From the NCBI RefSeq assembly GCF_024138145.1, contig NZ_CP099997.1:1240001-1304000 (forward strand): a stretch of 64,000 nucleotides of DNA, in the 5' to 3' direction. A program made the position numbers and the translations under genes. Of this stretch, positions 1 through 9,473 are shown in pieces. The notes under the pieces were generated by a model that had not been told where the DNA came from, searched no databases, and was given only the letters and a program-made list of their open reading frames with translations. Numbering within the stretch: position 1 is the first letter of the stretch; the number at the start of each line of letters is the position of its first letter. Source of the DNA: Natronosalvus halobius (GTDB lineage: Archaea; Halobacteriota; Halobacteria; Halobacteriales; Natrialbaceae).

Positions 1-375
1 GCCGTCTTCACCGACCCAGTAGCTGGCGAGGACGCGGAGGTTGGGGTACTTTCGGGAGACGCGCTCTTCACCGATGCGCTGAATGTTCTTCCGGCGACCG
101 ATGCGGTTGACGCCCTGGCGCTTCGTCCGACGCCCGGCCTTGTGTCGCTGCTTGCGCGCGTTCCCTTTACGGACGGCGACGCGCGTCACGACGATGCCTT
201 GCTTCGCCTTGTAACCGAGTTCGCGCGCCTTGTCCAGTCGCGTCGGGCGCTCGATACGCTCGATGGCGCCCTCTTTGCGCCACTCCTGCTTTCGTTGCCA
301 CTGCAGTTCGCCGAGCTTGCCGTCGCCCGGGTTCTTCCATGCCTCCTTGATGTGGGAGTAGAAGCTTCGTGCCAT
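1..375 (-). CDS. rpl15e: 50S ribosomal protein L15e (3' end cut by window edge)
   Basis: Archaeal/eukaryal-type large-subunit ribosomal protein L15e, a basic rRNA-binding protein of the 50S subunit. The minus-strand frame opens with ATG at 375 and begins MARSFYSHIKEAWKNPGDG. It stays open for 125 codons with the family's basic stretches (RKGNARKQRHKAGRRTKRQG, then the GRRKNIQRIGEERVSRKYPN region). It ends at the window edge in the LASYWVGEDG segment, so roughly a third of a usual ~195-residue protein is missing. It is not disrupted, only truncated by the window. The 220 nt upstream of it carry a TATA-like GCTTATA reading leftward near 520-530, so a leader is possible. The downstream end of the DUF58 membrane operon lies on its 5' side, but nothing suggests co-function. 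Confidence 0.96.
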   Translation of the reverse strand, partial: MARSFYSHIKEAWKNPGDGKLGELQWQRKQEWRKEGAIERIERPTRLDKARELGYKAKQGIVVTRVAVRKGNARKQRHKAGRRTKRQGVNRIGRRKNIQRIGEERVSRKYPNLRVLASYWVGEDG

Positions 376-595
376 TGGTAGTCTGCGGGCGTTTCCCGGT
401 TCAGAAGCGATCTTGCGTTCGACACGCGAGTAGCTTCCACATTCCAACCTGTGGCGTGAGCCGAACAGGTGCCCGCCGTCGCCCGCGGACCGACGAGTCG
501 GTTGGTGCTATCAGCGTGGCGGGTATAAGCGCTTCGAACCGTCCGTTCGCGAGTGTACGTCGACCGATAGATCGCTCGAGTCACCTACGCGCCCG

Positions 596-2251
596 TCAAT
601 ATCTACCTGGCGGCGGCTGTTTGAAGTCGCCAGCCGCGTCGCTTGAGGACAGCCGGCCGAGCAACCAGAGGACGGCGATCGGAACCCCGATCAACAGGAC
701 GACGGTCAGCAACGCGTCGAGTGCGTCGACGACGGTTGCCATCGCCAGGACGAGGAGGACGACGAGGGCGGTGACGGCGAGTTGGCTTCGCAGTCCAGTT
801 ACGACACGACGTCGTGCCGCCGACAGCCATTCGGAACTCATAGCGATCGATCCGACGAGGGCGAACACCGCGAGCAGTGCCAGCGTGACCGGGGCGAGGG
901 CGTGCCATCGCTGCCCCGGCGGTGTCACGGCGCCGATCCCGTACATGGCGAGTGCCGCGAGGGAAACCCCGACTCCGCCGACGACGACCGTCCCCATCGC
1001 GTGGACGAGTTCCGTTTGACGGCTGTCGACCGACGGCCCCAGCTGTGCGCGGAGGGCGTGACTCCGCTCGGTGAGATCCCAGACCGCAATCGCGCTCGCC
1101 ACGGCGAGAAACACGCCTAACGGAGCGAGACCGAGCCGAGAGCCGACGAACGTTACGACGAGCATCGACCCGCAGCCGAGTCGCCGAAGCCATCCTCGCC
1201 AGTCGCGCAGGTCCGACGTCATGACGAGCAACTCGAGGAGGACGGCCGTCAACAACACGCCGAACGGAACCCAGACCGCCACGATCGGGTCCACCTCGAC
1301 GAACGGGAGGGATGCTAGCGCGAACGCGACGGGCGGGACGACCAGGCCACCGGTGGCAAACGCGACCGTCCGGAGCGGGACGGGACCGAACCAGGCACGC
1401 GCCGGCGACGCGACCATCCAGCTGAGACAGATCACACCCGCCCCGAGAGACGCGCCCAGGAGGGCGAGGTGGAGGGCGCCGCTCTCCAGGACGAAGCGGA
1501 CGAGCGAGCCGACGGTTCCCATCGCTCGCAACGTCGACTCGAACGCGTCACCGGTTCCCGGGGCCAGCAACACGACGATCCCGATCACGAGAACGTAATA
1601 GCCACCCGTCGGAATATTCCGTACCCGTTCGACGATCGATCGAACGGTCAGCGTCGACGTTCGATCCGGGAGGAGTCGCTCGAGGGCGGACCCGGCACAC
1701 GCGATCAGCACCGTCGCCACCGCGGACAGCGCGAGTACGGAGAGAAAACTCGCGTACGTTCCGATCGTCATCGCCTCGAGCGTCAGTCTCGTCCCCGAAA
1801 GCACCCGTCCGACGACGCCGGTCGCCAGGGCGAAAATCCCGACGGTAACGGGGAGTGACGAGAGGGTCGAGTCACGAACCGACCAGGCGGCCGATTCCCG
1901 ACTCGAGTCCCCGTCGATCCCTGCGACACCGATTGCGAGCACGGCGACCGTGTTCGCGACGACCAGGAGCAGGCCAACACCGCCCTCGTGGACAGCGAGA
2001 CTCCAGCCGCCGAGGACGGTGAGCAGGCCTGTCGTGATGAGGACGCTGCCGAGGGCTCGACGAGCGAGTCGGTCTGAAGCGGCGAGTACAGCCCCCAGAG
2101 CCAGTCCGAGTGCGCCCAATCCTGCCAGCGCACCCTCCAGTCCGTACCCAGCGCCCCAGCAGACGCCGACCGTCGTTACCGCCGCGATGGTCGCGGCGAG
2201 CAAGCGAAGGTCAGTGGCTGCGACCGCACGATCCGTCTTCACGTCGACCAC
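596..2251 (-). CDS. Polytopic membrane protein, DUF7519-like (DUF58 operon)
   Basis: Protein of 551 residues with about 12 hydrophobic segments spread along its length and short acidic loops, so an integral membrane protein. The segment around residues 20-60 is Gly/Ala/Leu rich (GLEGALAGLGALGLALGAVL). It is the last gene of a four-gene minus-strand operon (DUF4129, DUF7269, DUF58, this gene). Its start overlaps the end of the DUF58 gene by 13 nt, which implies translational coupling. In haloarchaea this gene position is held by a family I recall as DUF7519. No catalytic motif is visible, and I do not assign a function beyond association with the DUF58 module. The C-terminus after the last membrane span is short and polar (SSDAAGDFKQPPPGRY). 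Confidence 0.82.
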   Translation of the reverse strand: MVDVKTDRAVAATDLRLLAATIAAVTTVGVCWGAGYGLEGALAGLGALGLALGAVLAASDRLARRALGSVLITTGLLTVLGGWSLAVHEGGVGLLLVVANTVAVLAIGVAGIDGDSSRESAAWSVRDSTLSSLPVTVGIFALATGVVGRVLSGTRLTLEAMTIGTYASFLSVLALSAVATVLIACAGSALERLLPDRTSTLTVRSIVERVRNIPTGGYYVLVIGIVVLLAPGTGDAFESTLRAMGTVGSLVRFVLESGALHLALLGASLGAGVICLSWMVASPARAWFGPVPLRTVAFATGGLVVPPVAFALASLPFVEVDPIVAVWVPFGVLLTAVLLELLVMTSDLRDWRGWLRRLGCGSMLVVTFVGSRLGLAPLGVFLAVASAIAVWDLTERSHALRAQLGPSVDSRQTELVHAMGTVVVGGVGVSLAALAMYGIGAVTPPGQRWHALAPVTLALLAVFALVGSIAMSSEWLSAARRRVVTGLRSQLAVTALVVLLVLAMATVVDALDALLTVVLLIGVPIAVLWLLGRLSSSDAAGDFKQPPPGRY

Positions 2252-3771
2252 CGCCGTTTACTCCGGTCGACTGCGACGTGGAGCGATTCGTCGGGGCGCC
2301 ACTCGACGACGCGAACGCCGTGGCTCCGGAGCGTCGATAGCCGGCGCTCGAGCGCGTCGCGCTCGAGCGTGCCGGCGAGGTCGGGTCGGTCGGCAACCCC
2401 CGGACAGACGACGGTCACCTCGTGCCCGTAGGCGCGGAACCGACGAGCGGACGCGACGGGAGCGTCGTCGAGCAGGGGCGTGACGAAGACCAGCTGTTTC
2501 TCGTCGGCCAGGTGGCGGCAGAACCGGTCGACCGCGCGGTCGCCGTGGGCGAGCCACGACGGGCGGCCAAACGAGCCACACCACTCGCCGTCGAGCAACC
2601 GACGGACGCGAGCCAACTGGTCGCGACCGGTCCGCGGGAGCAGATAGTCTCCGCGGCCGCCGTAGAGGGCGACTCCGACGCGGTTGTTCTCGGCCAGTAA
2701 CGTCGTCGCCACCCACTCGGCGGCACGGATCGAAAGCGAGCGACCATCGAGTTCGCCCGGGTTCCGGACGACCGCACTCGCGTCCCGTGCGTCGACGACC
2801 ACGACGACCGACGCGGCTCGCTCCTCGCGGAACTCGATGGTCGTCAACTCGCCGGTTCGCGCGAGTCGTTTCCAGTCGACCCGACGCATCGGATCGCTCG
2901 GCTGGAAGGGGCGAAGCGAGTGAAACTCCAGTCCTTCGCCCCCGACGTCGGTCTCGACCCGACCGGGGTGCTGTATCGTCTGTCCCGCGAGGGGGAGGCG
3001 CTCGAGCGCGTCGTTCCAGGTCAGGCGGTTCGCCCCATTGCAGTCGTCCTGGTCCCGATCCTGGTCTTCGACCTCGCCCCCGCTATCGAACGCATACCGC
3101 GTCCGCAGCCGTTCGCTCCCGCTCACGTTCCGGCTCTCGACGACGACGTCGCCGAAGACGTGCGTGCCGCGTCTCGGGTGAACGGCGTACTCGAACGCGA
3201 GCGATTCGCCAGGTGCCAGACTGCCGACCGTCCTGGACGCCCCGTCGAGGACGAGGTTCGTCGGCGGTTGGTCGGCCACACGTATGTCCGGTTCGGCATC
3301 GGTTCCGTGGTTGGACACCGTGACGGTAACCGAGACGGATTCGCCTGGGACGGGATCGGACGGGTCGAGCCGTCGCTCGACGGCTAACTGTGGCGACGGC
3401 GGGGTCGTCGCGTAGCCGTAGGCGGCGTAGGTCAGGGCCACGACCGACGACAGGAACACGGCGGCGTCGCGAGCGATCACGCCGACGCCGATGGCCACCA
3501 GGGCGATCCCGAGGGCGACCATCCAGCGGTCGCTCGAGATCGGTCGCTCGTCGGCGACGGTTCCCGTCGTCCGAGCGGCTGAATCGCCGCCGACGGCTTC
3601 GATCGTGTCCTTCTCCGATTTCGAGGTCAGCGGTTCGGTGCCGTCGGAAGCGGTATCGTCGACGGAGACGCTGTCGGGTTCGGACCTGGGTGCGTCGGCT
3701 CTGCCCCTACTGGATGTGTCTGCTCCCAACTCGACCGCGTTCGCGTCGCTCACGATCTCGCTCGCCTCCAC
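2239..3771 (-). CDS. DUF58 domain-containing protein with vWA-like C-terminus
   Basis: Protein of 510 residues. An acidic cytosolic N-terminus (about 1-75) is followed by two close membrane segments at about 83-120 (ALGIALVAIGVGVIARDAAVF). Then comes a beta-rich repeat-like domain (SVTVTVSNHGTDAEPDI) and the DUF58 signature near 285-305 (FHSLRPFQPSDPMRRVDWKR). The C-terminal part resembles a von Willebrand A fold (ASVVVVVDARDAS as the strand carrying the first metal-site Asp). DUF58 proteins usually act with MoxR AAA+ ATPases, but no moxR lies next to this operon. It overlaps DUF7269 by 22 nt at its start and DUF7519 by 13 nt at its end, so the four genes are very likely one transcript. The start at 3771 is the first ATG after the preceding gene's last codons. 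Confidence 0.9.
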   Translation of the reverse strand: MEASEIVSDANAVELGADTSSRGRADAPRSEPDSVSVDDTASDGTEPLTSKSEKDTIEAVGGDSAARTTGTVADERPISSDRWMVALGIALVAIGVGVIARDAAVFLSSVVALTYAAYGYATTPPSPQLAVERRLDPSDPVPGESVSVTVTVSNHGTDAEPDIRVADQPPTNLVLDGASRTVGSLAPGESLAFEYAVHPRRGTHVFGDVVVESRNVSGSERLRTRYAFDSGGEVEDQDRDQDDCNGANRLTWNDALERLPLAGQTIQHPGRVETDVGGEGLEFHSLRPFQPSDPMRRVDWKRLARTGELTTIEFREERAASVVVVVDARDASAVVRNPGELDGRSLSIRAAEWVATTLLAENNRVGVALYGGRGDYLLPRTGRDQLARVRRLLDGEWCGSFGRPSWLAHGDRAVDRFCRHLADEKQLVFVTPLLDDAPVASARRFRAYGHEVTVVCPGVADRPDLAGTLERDALERRLSTLRSHGVRVVEWRPDESLHVAVDRSKRRWST

Positions 3772-4439
3772 GGCCGATCCTGCTTCTCGAGGTCGGGTTC
3801 ATGGTCCCCGAGTCCGTTGGGGACGGTCCCCGGCATCGATTCGTCGGAGCGGTCTTCGGGGGGCGACTCCCGAAGTACCACGAGTTCCGTCACGGCCGCC
3901 TGGACCTGTCGCTGCTCGCGCCGACCGACGAGCCAGTCCCGCAACCGCGTCTGGTTCGACAACGTGACTGCGTCCGAAAGATAGGCGGCCGCCCGCGGGT
4001 CGTCCGTCCACGTCCCCGATCGAATCGCCTCTCGTGCGTCCTCCGCGTCGTAGCCGCAGTCGATCAGCGTCGCCATCACCGCGTCGGTAACGGCGATGCG
4101 CACTCGGTTCTGCGCTCTTCGTCGTCGAACCCGTTCGGCGCGATCCTCGCCGAGCGTCTGTCGTTCGAGGGCGTGCTCGACATCGTCGCCGATTCGGTCG
4201 ACCGAGACACCGTCGTCGGTTGGGCCTCCGAGCCCCGAGTGTGCCCCGGCATCGGTTACCGTCGAGACGAGCACCATCGCGCCCAGGACGATCGCGACCC
4301 CACCGCCCCCGAGTACGATCGCGTCCCGGCCGATGGCCGCGCTAGCCGGCGGGAGCACCACTACACCGGTGGTCACCAGGAGCGTCGTCAGCAGAGCGCC
4401 CGCCCCGAGTACGATCAGGATCGTTCGTTTCACTCTCAC
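3750..4439 (-). CDS. Small membrane-anchored protein, DUF7269-like
   Basis: Protein of 229 residues with two N-terminal membrane segments (about residues 6-30 and 42-62: LIVLGAGALLTTLLVTTGVV and DAIVLGGGGVAIVLGAMVLV). An acidic, mostly helical cytosolic part follows (VDRIGDDVEHALERQTLGED; CGYDAEDAREAIRSGTWTDD). It sits between the DUF4129 gene (ATGA overlap at 4436-4439) and the DUF58 gene (22 nt overlap). This order is typical of the haloarchaeal DUF58 gene cluster, where I recall the family as DUF7269. No enzyme motif is seen. The role is inferred only from the operon: a cytosolic adaptor tethered to the membrane complex is plausible but unproven. Confidence 0.8.
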   Translation of the reverse strand: MRVKRTILIVLGAGALLTTLLVTTGVVVLPPASAAIGRDAIVLGGGGVAIVLGAMVLVSTVTDAGAHSGLGGPTDDGVSVDRIGDDVEHALERQTLGEDRAERVRRRRAQNRVRIAVTDAVMATLIDCGYDAEDAREAIRSGTWTDDPRAAAYLSDAVTLSNQTRLRDWLVGRREQRQVQAAVTELVVLRESPPEDRSDESMPGTVPNGLGDHEPDLEKQDRPWRRARS

Positions 4440-5608
4440 TCACCGTCCCTTCCGTCGTGTCTCGAAACGATCCGCTCGTAGGCCGCTCGTGCGCGACGGA
4501 CGCGAGCGTCGGTTGCCGGGTAGTTTCCGTACCGAACCTCTCGAAACGTCTCGGTGAGCGTCGAGATGGCCGACTCCGGAAAACCGGCGTCGACCGCGGC
4601 ACTCGCGTACTCACCCGGCGTCTTCGACCGGTCTCGTCTCCGTGAGACGAGTTCGGTCAGTCTCGCCCAGGCCTCCTCGACCGTCTGGGGTTCAGGATCG
4701 GCCTCGGTCTCGGCGTCGTCGGTCGTTCGGCCGTCGCCTCGAGCGGCCGTCGACCGCGTCCAGGAACCGGCCTCTCGTCGAGGCAGGCTGAAGCCGTCGA
4801 AGAGCGACGCGATGCCCCCGGAGAGGGAGAACGAGCGGGAACGTCCACCGAGCGAACCCAGCGCGCCAGCGATTCCTGTCGGAAGCGAGACGACCGCGGA
4901 CCTGAGTCCGCGACCGAGACCGTGTCCAACCATTCCGAGTGCCGACCCGGCGGCGCGCCCGGTTCGAACGAAGCTGTCGACGATAGCCGGCGTCACGCGC
5001 GTGAATCCGATCGTCGCCGTCATCGTCACCTGTGGGATTCGCTTGAGACGAAACCGCAGGCGAGGGAGGAATCCGTCCGGAAGAGCTACGTCCGCGTCCA
5101 CGTTTCCGGGTGCTCGAGCAGGGTGTGTTCCCCGCCAGAGCAGGACCATCGGGCTGACGACGACCAGGCCGACGAGCGCGACGACAGCGGCTCGAATGAG
5201 GTCGGCACCGCCGTCCGACGTGCCGTCTTCGGGTTCGGCGGTGTCCCCGGCAGCGGTCGATTCGTTTTCGTCGTTGGCGTCGTCAGGTCCGTCGTCCGAA
5301 TCGTCCGGATCGGCACTCGAGTCGGAGTCGTCACTATCTTCCTGGTCGTCCGTCGTCGATCCGTTCTCGCGTTCGTTTTCGTCGGGGCTGTCGCTTGCGT
5401 CGCTATTCGGGTCCGTCGCGTCTCCGTCCGAATCGCTCGACCCGTTCCCGCCGTCGGTCCCGGGTCCGGACTCGAGGTAGTGGTCGTCGCTCACGGCGTC
5501 CTGGTCGGGGTAGTCGCCGTAGCCGGCCGCGGGGAGGAACGCGGCGGCGGCGAGGATCGCGAAGACACAACAGGCGACGAGGGCGGCGTTGTGGCGGTCG
5601 TATCCCAC
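4436..5608 (-). CDS. DUF4129 domain-containing membrane protein
   Basis: First gene of the DUF4129-DUF7269-DUF58-DUF7519 operon. From the chosen start it has 390 residues: an N-terminal membrane segment (ACCVFAILAAAAFLPAAGYG), a long Asp/Glu/Ser/Asn-rich external linker, a second membrane segment (IRAAVVALVGLVVVSPMVLL) and a C-terminal DUF4129 domain (RRRDRSKTPGEYASAAVDAG, then FREVRYGNYPATDARVRRAR). An in-frame ATG lies at 5650, but I prefer the GTG at 5608. A TATA-like TTTTTAC sits about 30 nt in front of it, inside the longer version, as expected for a leaderless haloarchaeal mRNA, and the extra residues (MVTFLRVDHTRSD) look uncoded. DUF4129 domains often accompany transglutaminase-like and DUF58/MoxR proteins, which agrees with the context. 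Confidence 0.86.
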   Translation of the reverse strand: MGYDRHNAALVACCVFAILAAAAFLPAAGYGDYPDQDAVSDDHYLESGPGTDGGNGSSDSDGDATDPNSDASDSPDENERENGSTTDDQEDSDDSDSSADPDDSDDGPDDANDENESTAAGDTAEPEDGTSDGGADLIRAAVVALVGLVVVSPMVLLWRGTHPARAPGNVDADVALPDGFLPRLRFRLKRIPQVTMTATIGFTRVTPAIVDSFVRTGRAAGSALGMVGHGLGRGLRSAVVSLPTGIAGALGSLGGRSRSFSLSGGIASLFDGFSLPRREAGSWTRSTAARGDGRTTDDAETEADPEPQTVEEAWARLTELVSRRRDRSKTPGEYASAAVDAGFPESAISTLTETFREVRYGNYPATDARVRRARAAYERIVSRHDGRDGE

Positions 5609-5735
5609 ACTATCACTTCGTGTGTGGTCGACCCGTAAAAATGTTACCACTGTGACCAGTAGTCAATCGGACAGGTGAGAGCGTACGACGTCGGCGCGAC
5701 GAAACTATTTTCGACCGACAGGTTCAACCGGGTGC

Positions 5736-6821
5736 ATGGCCTCCCGTGACCTCCTCGGACGCATGGCGACGACGCTCGGTGCCATCGTCCTCGCCAACCT
5801 GGTGCTCGCCCTCGTCTTCGTCACCTTGCTCGAGCCCTGGCTCGCCCCCGTTTTCGACGGCGTCGGACTCTCTCGCGGCGTCGCGTTCGCTCTCGCGACG
5901 GCCCTCTGTCTGGGATGTCTGCTCGTCGTCCAGTTGCGGTACGCCCGCCTGGAACTCCTCGCCGAAGCCGACGCCCGAGCGCTCGTCCCCGACGAGCGGC
6001 CGGAACTGACCGATCGGGTCACGCGACTCGCCGCCCAGCTAGACGTCGCCGTTCCGGCGGTCGCCGTGGCCGATACCCAGGTGGCCAACAGCTTCGCCGT
6101 CGGCAGCGTTCGTTCGGGCACCATCGTCGTCAGCGAGGGGCTCCTGGAGACGCTCGATTCCGCCGAACTCGACGCCGTCCTCGCCCACGAACTCGCACAT
6201 CTGAAGAACCGCGACGCGGCCGTGATGACCCTGGCCTCGTTCCTCCCGGCGCTGATCGCCGACGAACACGTCGTCTTCGGGGATCACCTGCCGCGGTGGA
6301 CTCGATCGTACGTCTACGGTGGGCTCCTGTTCGTCGCGGCACTCCTCGGGTCGTCGTTCACCGATGCGCCCGTGTTCACCCTGAACGGACTCCTACAACT
6401 CGCCGTAGCCCTGGCCGTCACCGTCGTCGTAGGCGGGATCGTTCTCGGCGTCGTCGCGACCGCCGTCGTCTTCCTCAGCCGCAGCCTTTCGCGCCAGCGG
6501 GAGTTCGTCGCCGACCGCGCTGGCGCTCTCACCACCGGTGATCCGGCGACGCTCGCGGGCGTCCTCGAGCGACTCGACGGACACTCGAACGCCCCCGTGG
6601 AAGACGCACGAAACGATGCGGAGGCGACGTCCGGCGGGCACTACCGTGGCCTCGAAGGAATGTGCTTGCTTCCGCACGGTTTCGATCGGTCACGGGAGGG
6701 AGCGACGGATGGTGGCGACCCTCTCCAGGTGGATACTTACGCCCATCCCTCGACGATCGAGCGTATCGCACGGCTTCGAACGTTGGCTGCTGAACTGGAA
6801 CGCGCGCCATATGCGGAGTGA
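5736..6821 (+). CDS. htpX: M48 family zinc metalloprotease, HtpX-like
   Basis: Membrane-bound zinc endopeptidase of family M48, proposed to degrade misfolded membrane proteins. It has 361 residues. Two N-terminal membrane segments (about 13-34 and 46-66) precede the zinc motif HELAH at 151-155, which supplies two His ligands and the catalytic Glu. Two further hydrophobic segments lie at about 185-205 and 215-250, and the third ligand is the Glu of REFVADRAGA. The order matches HtpX. The C-terminus has the usual loop and ends with a short segment on Ser/Thr-Ile-Glu-Arg-Ile repeats (HPSTIERIARLRTLAAELER). The gene is single and divergent from the DUF4129 operon; the 85-127 nt between them hold both promoters. 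Confidence 0.93.
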   Translation: MASRDLLGRMATTLGAIVLANLVLALVFVTLLEPWLAPVFDGVGLSRGVAFALATALCLGCLLVVQLRYARLELLAEADARALVPDERPELTDRVTRLAAQLDVAVPAVAVADTQVANSFAVGSVRSGTIVVSEGLLETLDSAELDAVLAHELAHLKNRDAAVMTLASFLPALIADEHVVFGDHLPRWTRSYVYGGLLFVAALLGSSFTDAPVFTLNGLLQLAVALAVTVVVGGIVLGVVATAVVFLSRSLSRQREFVADRAGALTTGDPATLAGVLERLDGHSNAPVEDARNDAEATSGGHYRGLEGMCLLPHGFDRSREGATDGGDPLQVDTYAHPSTIERIARLRTLAAELERAPYAE

Positions 6822-6882
6822 AATTCGGAGTCCGAACGAGGAACGGCCGTAGTCGTCATCGGAGACGGTACCAAAAACGTCC

Positions 6883-8124
6883 TCAGTCGTCCGCTGCCAC
6901 GGACGGCGCATCGAGCGCCGCGAATCCCGACTCGAGGTCAGCGAGCAGGTCGTCGATCGACTCGACGCCGACGGACACGCGAATCAGCGTATCGGTGATG
7001 CCGACGGCTTCTCGCTCCTCCCGCGGAAGGGGCTCGTGAGTCATCGCCGCTGGAAGTTCGATCAGGCTCTCGACGCCGCCGACGCTGACCGCGAGGGTGA
7101 ACTCCTCGAGCGCCTCGAGGAACCGCTTCGCATCCTCGAGTTCGCCCGCGAGTTCGAACGAGAGGATGCCGCCGAAGCCCTCCATCTGGTGGGCCGCGAG
7201 GTCGTGTTGCGGGTGGGACTCGAGGCCGGGATAGTAGACGTCGGTGACGGCGTCGTGGCCCTCGAGGAACTCGGCGACGGCCATCGCGTTCGCCTCGTGC
7301 TGGCGCATGCGCATCGGGAGGGTCTTGAGCCCCCGGAGGACGAGGTAGCTGTCGAAGGGCGCGAGCATGTCGCCGACGCCGACTTGCTGCTGGAACCGGA
7401 TCTCTTCGGCGAGATCATCGTCGCTCGTGACGACGGCTCCACCGATGGAGTCCGAGTGACCGTTCAGGTACTTCGTCGTACTGTGTGCGACGACGTCGGC
7501 GCCCAACTCGAGCGGACGCTGGAAGTAGGAACTGGCGAAGGTGTTGTCCACGCCAAGCAGCGCGTCGTAGCTCTCGGCAATTTCTGCGATCGCGGCCACG
7601 TCACACAGGGTCATCCGGGGGTTCGTCGGCGTCTCCATCCAGATCACGACCGTCTCGTCGGTAACGGTACCCTCGAGAGACGCCACGTCGCTCCCGTCGA
7701 CGAACGTCACGTCCACGTCGAGGCGGTCGCGAAACACCGACTCGAGCATCCGCCGGGTGCCGGCGTAGAGGTCGTCGCCAGCGACGAGGTGATCGCCGGG
7801 TTCGACGCTAGAGAGCAGGGTCGTGAAGATGGCTGCGGTACCCGAGGAGAAGGCCATCGCGTGTTCGCCGCCCTCGAGGCTCGCCAGGCGTTTCTCGAGG
7901 GCGTGTCGCGTCGGGTTCGAGAGTCGAGAGTAGAGGAACTCGCCGCGGTCGGGGTCGACGTCTTCGAGGCTGAGGTCGGTGTCGAGTCCGGGGAGGGCGA
8001 ACGTCGACGAGAGGTGGATGGGGGTGGTGACGTCGCCCGCCTCGCTCCCCACGCGGAACGGCTCCTCGCCGGCGGTGACAGCCCGGGTCTCGAACGCGGC
8101 AAAGTCACGATCTTCCTGTTCCAT
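6883..8124 (-). CDS. Cystathionine gamma-synthase/lyase family PLP enzyme
   Basis: Cys/Met metabolism PLP-dependent enzyme (fold type I) of 413 residues. It shows the family landmarks: FLYSRLSNPTRHALEKRL at 64-80, SSGTAAI at 93-99, the D of LLGVDNTFA near 193, and the Schiff-base lysine in STTKYLNGHSDSIGG (K218). The C-terminal substrate region contains VSVGGVESLIELPAAMTH, the signature of cystathionine gamma-synthase, gamma-lyase and related sulfhydrylases. Sequence alone does not separate synthase, lyase and methionine gamma-lyase; haloarchaeal copies are usually called cystathionine gamma-synthase or gamma-lyase. The gene is monocistronic. A TATA-like GTTATTAC sits about 30 nt upstream of the ATG at 8124 on the minus strand. 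Confidence 0.93.
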   Translation of the reverse strand: MEQEDRDFAAFETRAVTAGEEPFRVGSEAGDVTTPIHLSSTFALPGLDTDLSLEDVDPDRGEFLYSRLSNPTRHALEKRLASLEGGEHAMAFSSGTAAIFTTLLSSVEPGDHLVAGDDLYAGTRRMLESVFRDRLDVDVTFVDGSDVASLEGTVTDETVVIWMETPTNPRMTLCDVAAIAEIAESYDALLGVDNTFASSYFQRPLELGADVVAHSTTKYLNGHSDSIGGAVVTSDDDLAEEIRFQQQVGVGDMLAPFDSYLVLRGLKTLPMRMRQHEANAMAVAEFLEGHDAVTDVYYPGLESHPQHDLAAHQMEGFGGILSFELAGELEDAKRFLEALEEFTLAVSVGGVESLIELPAAMTHEPLPREEREAVGITDTLIRVSVGVESIDDLLADLESGFAALDAPSVAADD

Positions 8125-8279
8125 ACTCGATGTCCACGATAGATTACGGGTAATAACTTTCCATCTACCAGTAATATTTGCCTCGCTCTCGTATTATCGG
8201 CAGCTATTTTTCACCCGAAGACAGGGAGAATCGAGTCGAGACGCAAACCAATAACTACCGTGCAGATGGATATCCGAGT

Positions 8280-9395
8280 ATGAGTCTCTCCGTCGGGGTA
8301 CTGGGGTATCGATTCATGGGCAAGGCGCACGCGAACGCGTTCGCACGGCTCCCGATGTTCTTCCCCGAGGCGCCGGACGTCGAGCGGCAAGTGTTGATCG
8401 GCCGTGACGAGGACGCCCTCGCGGACGCCGCTGACCGCCTGGGCTTCGCGTCGACCGCCACCGACTGGGCCGACGTCGTCGACGATGTCGATGTCTTCTA
8501 CAACCTCGGGCCGAACCACGTCCACGCCGAACCAACCATCGCCGCCCTCGAGGCCGGCACCCCCGTCTTCTGTGAGAAGCCACTCGCGCCAACGCTCGAG
8601 GCCGCCGAGGAGATGGCCGAGGCGGCCCGCGAGGCCGGCGTCCCCGCCGGCGCCGCGTTCAACTACCGGTTCGTGCCAGCGATTCAGTACGCGAAGAACC
8701 TGCTCGAGGCGGGCGAGTTGGGGGAGATCCACCACGTCCGCGGGCGCTACCTCCAGGACTGGCTGGTCGACCCCGAGGCCGAGTGGTCCTGGCGAAACGA
8801 CGAGGAGATGGCCGGGTCGGGCGCACTCGGCGACCTGGGCTCGCATACGGTCGACCTCCTGCGTTTTCTGGTCGGGAGCGACGACCTCGCAGGCGAAATC
8901 GAGCGCGTCAACGGACATCTCCGAACGTTCGTCGACGAACGGCCCACCGGGGACGGGGAGACGCGCCCTGTCACCGTCGACGACGCCTACTCCGCACAGG
9001 TCGAGTTCGCGAACGGGACGATGGGCACGCTCGAGGCTTCGCGATTCGCCACGGGGCACAAGAACGACCACACGATCGAGGTTCACGGTTCGAAGGGGAG
9101 TTTGAAATTCTCCCTCGAGCGGCTGAACGAACTCGAGGTCCTGCACGAGGGCAACCGGGGTTACGAGACCGTGCTGGTCACCGACGAGGACGACCCTTAC
9201 GTCGATCACTGGTGGCCGCCGGGGCACGTTATCGGCTGGGAGCACACCTTCGTCCACGAGAACTACGAGTTCCTCTCGGCCGTCGACGCGGGTGAGGAGT
9301 ACGAACCGAGCTTCGAGGACGGACTGGCAGCCCAGCGGGTCCTCGACGCCGTCGAGCGAAGCGACGAGCGCGGGGAGTGGGTGACCCTCGAGTAG
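8280..9395 (+). CDS. Gfo/Idh/MocA family NAD(P)-dependent oxidoreductase
   Basis: Sugar or inositol-type dehydrogenase family member of 371 residues. The N-terminal Rossmann domain starts directly at the protein's beginning (VGVLGYRFMGKAHANAF), which is why the ATG at 8280 is chosen over an upstream ATG at 8178. The family motif CEKPLA is at 98-103 with the catalytic Lys at 100. The C-terminal domain has the typical GDLGSHTVDLLRFL segment with the second active-site His. A TATA-like CAATAACTA lies about 28 nt in front of the start, consistent with a leaderless mRNA. The substrate is not predictable. The gene is divergent from the PLP enzyme, with no obvious pathway partner next to it. Confidence 0.93.
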   Translation: MSLSVGVLGYRFMGKAHANAFARLPMFFPEAPDVERQVLIGRDEDALADAADRLGFASTATDWADVVDDVDVFYNLGPNHVHAEPTIAALEAGTPVFCEKPLAPTLEAAEEMAEAAREAGVPAGAAFNYRFVPAIQYAKNLLEAGELGEIHHVRGRYLQDWLVDPEAEWSWRNDEEMAGSGALGDLGSHTVDLLRFLVGSDDLAGEIERVNGHLRTFVDERPTGDGETRPVTVDDAYSAQVEFANGTMGTLEASRFATGHKNDHTIEVHGSKGSLKFSLERLNELEVLHEGNRGYETVLVTDEDDPYVDHWWPPGHVIGWEHTFVHENYEFLSAVDAGEEYEPSFEDGLAAQRVLDAVERSDERGEWVTLE

Positions 9396-9473
9396 TCGGG
9401 AAGCGTCGCGGAACTGTTTTCCTGAAGGATGCCGCTCGAGTCGAACCTCGAACCGAAATGAAGTCCGGCCGCC

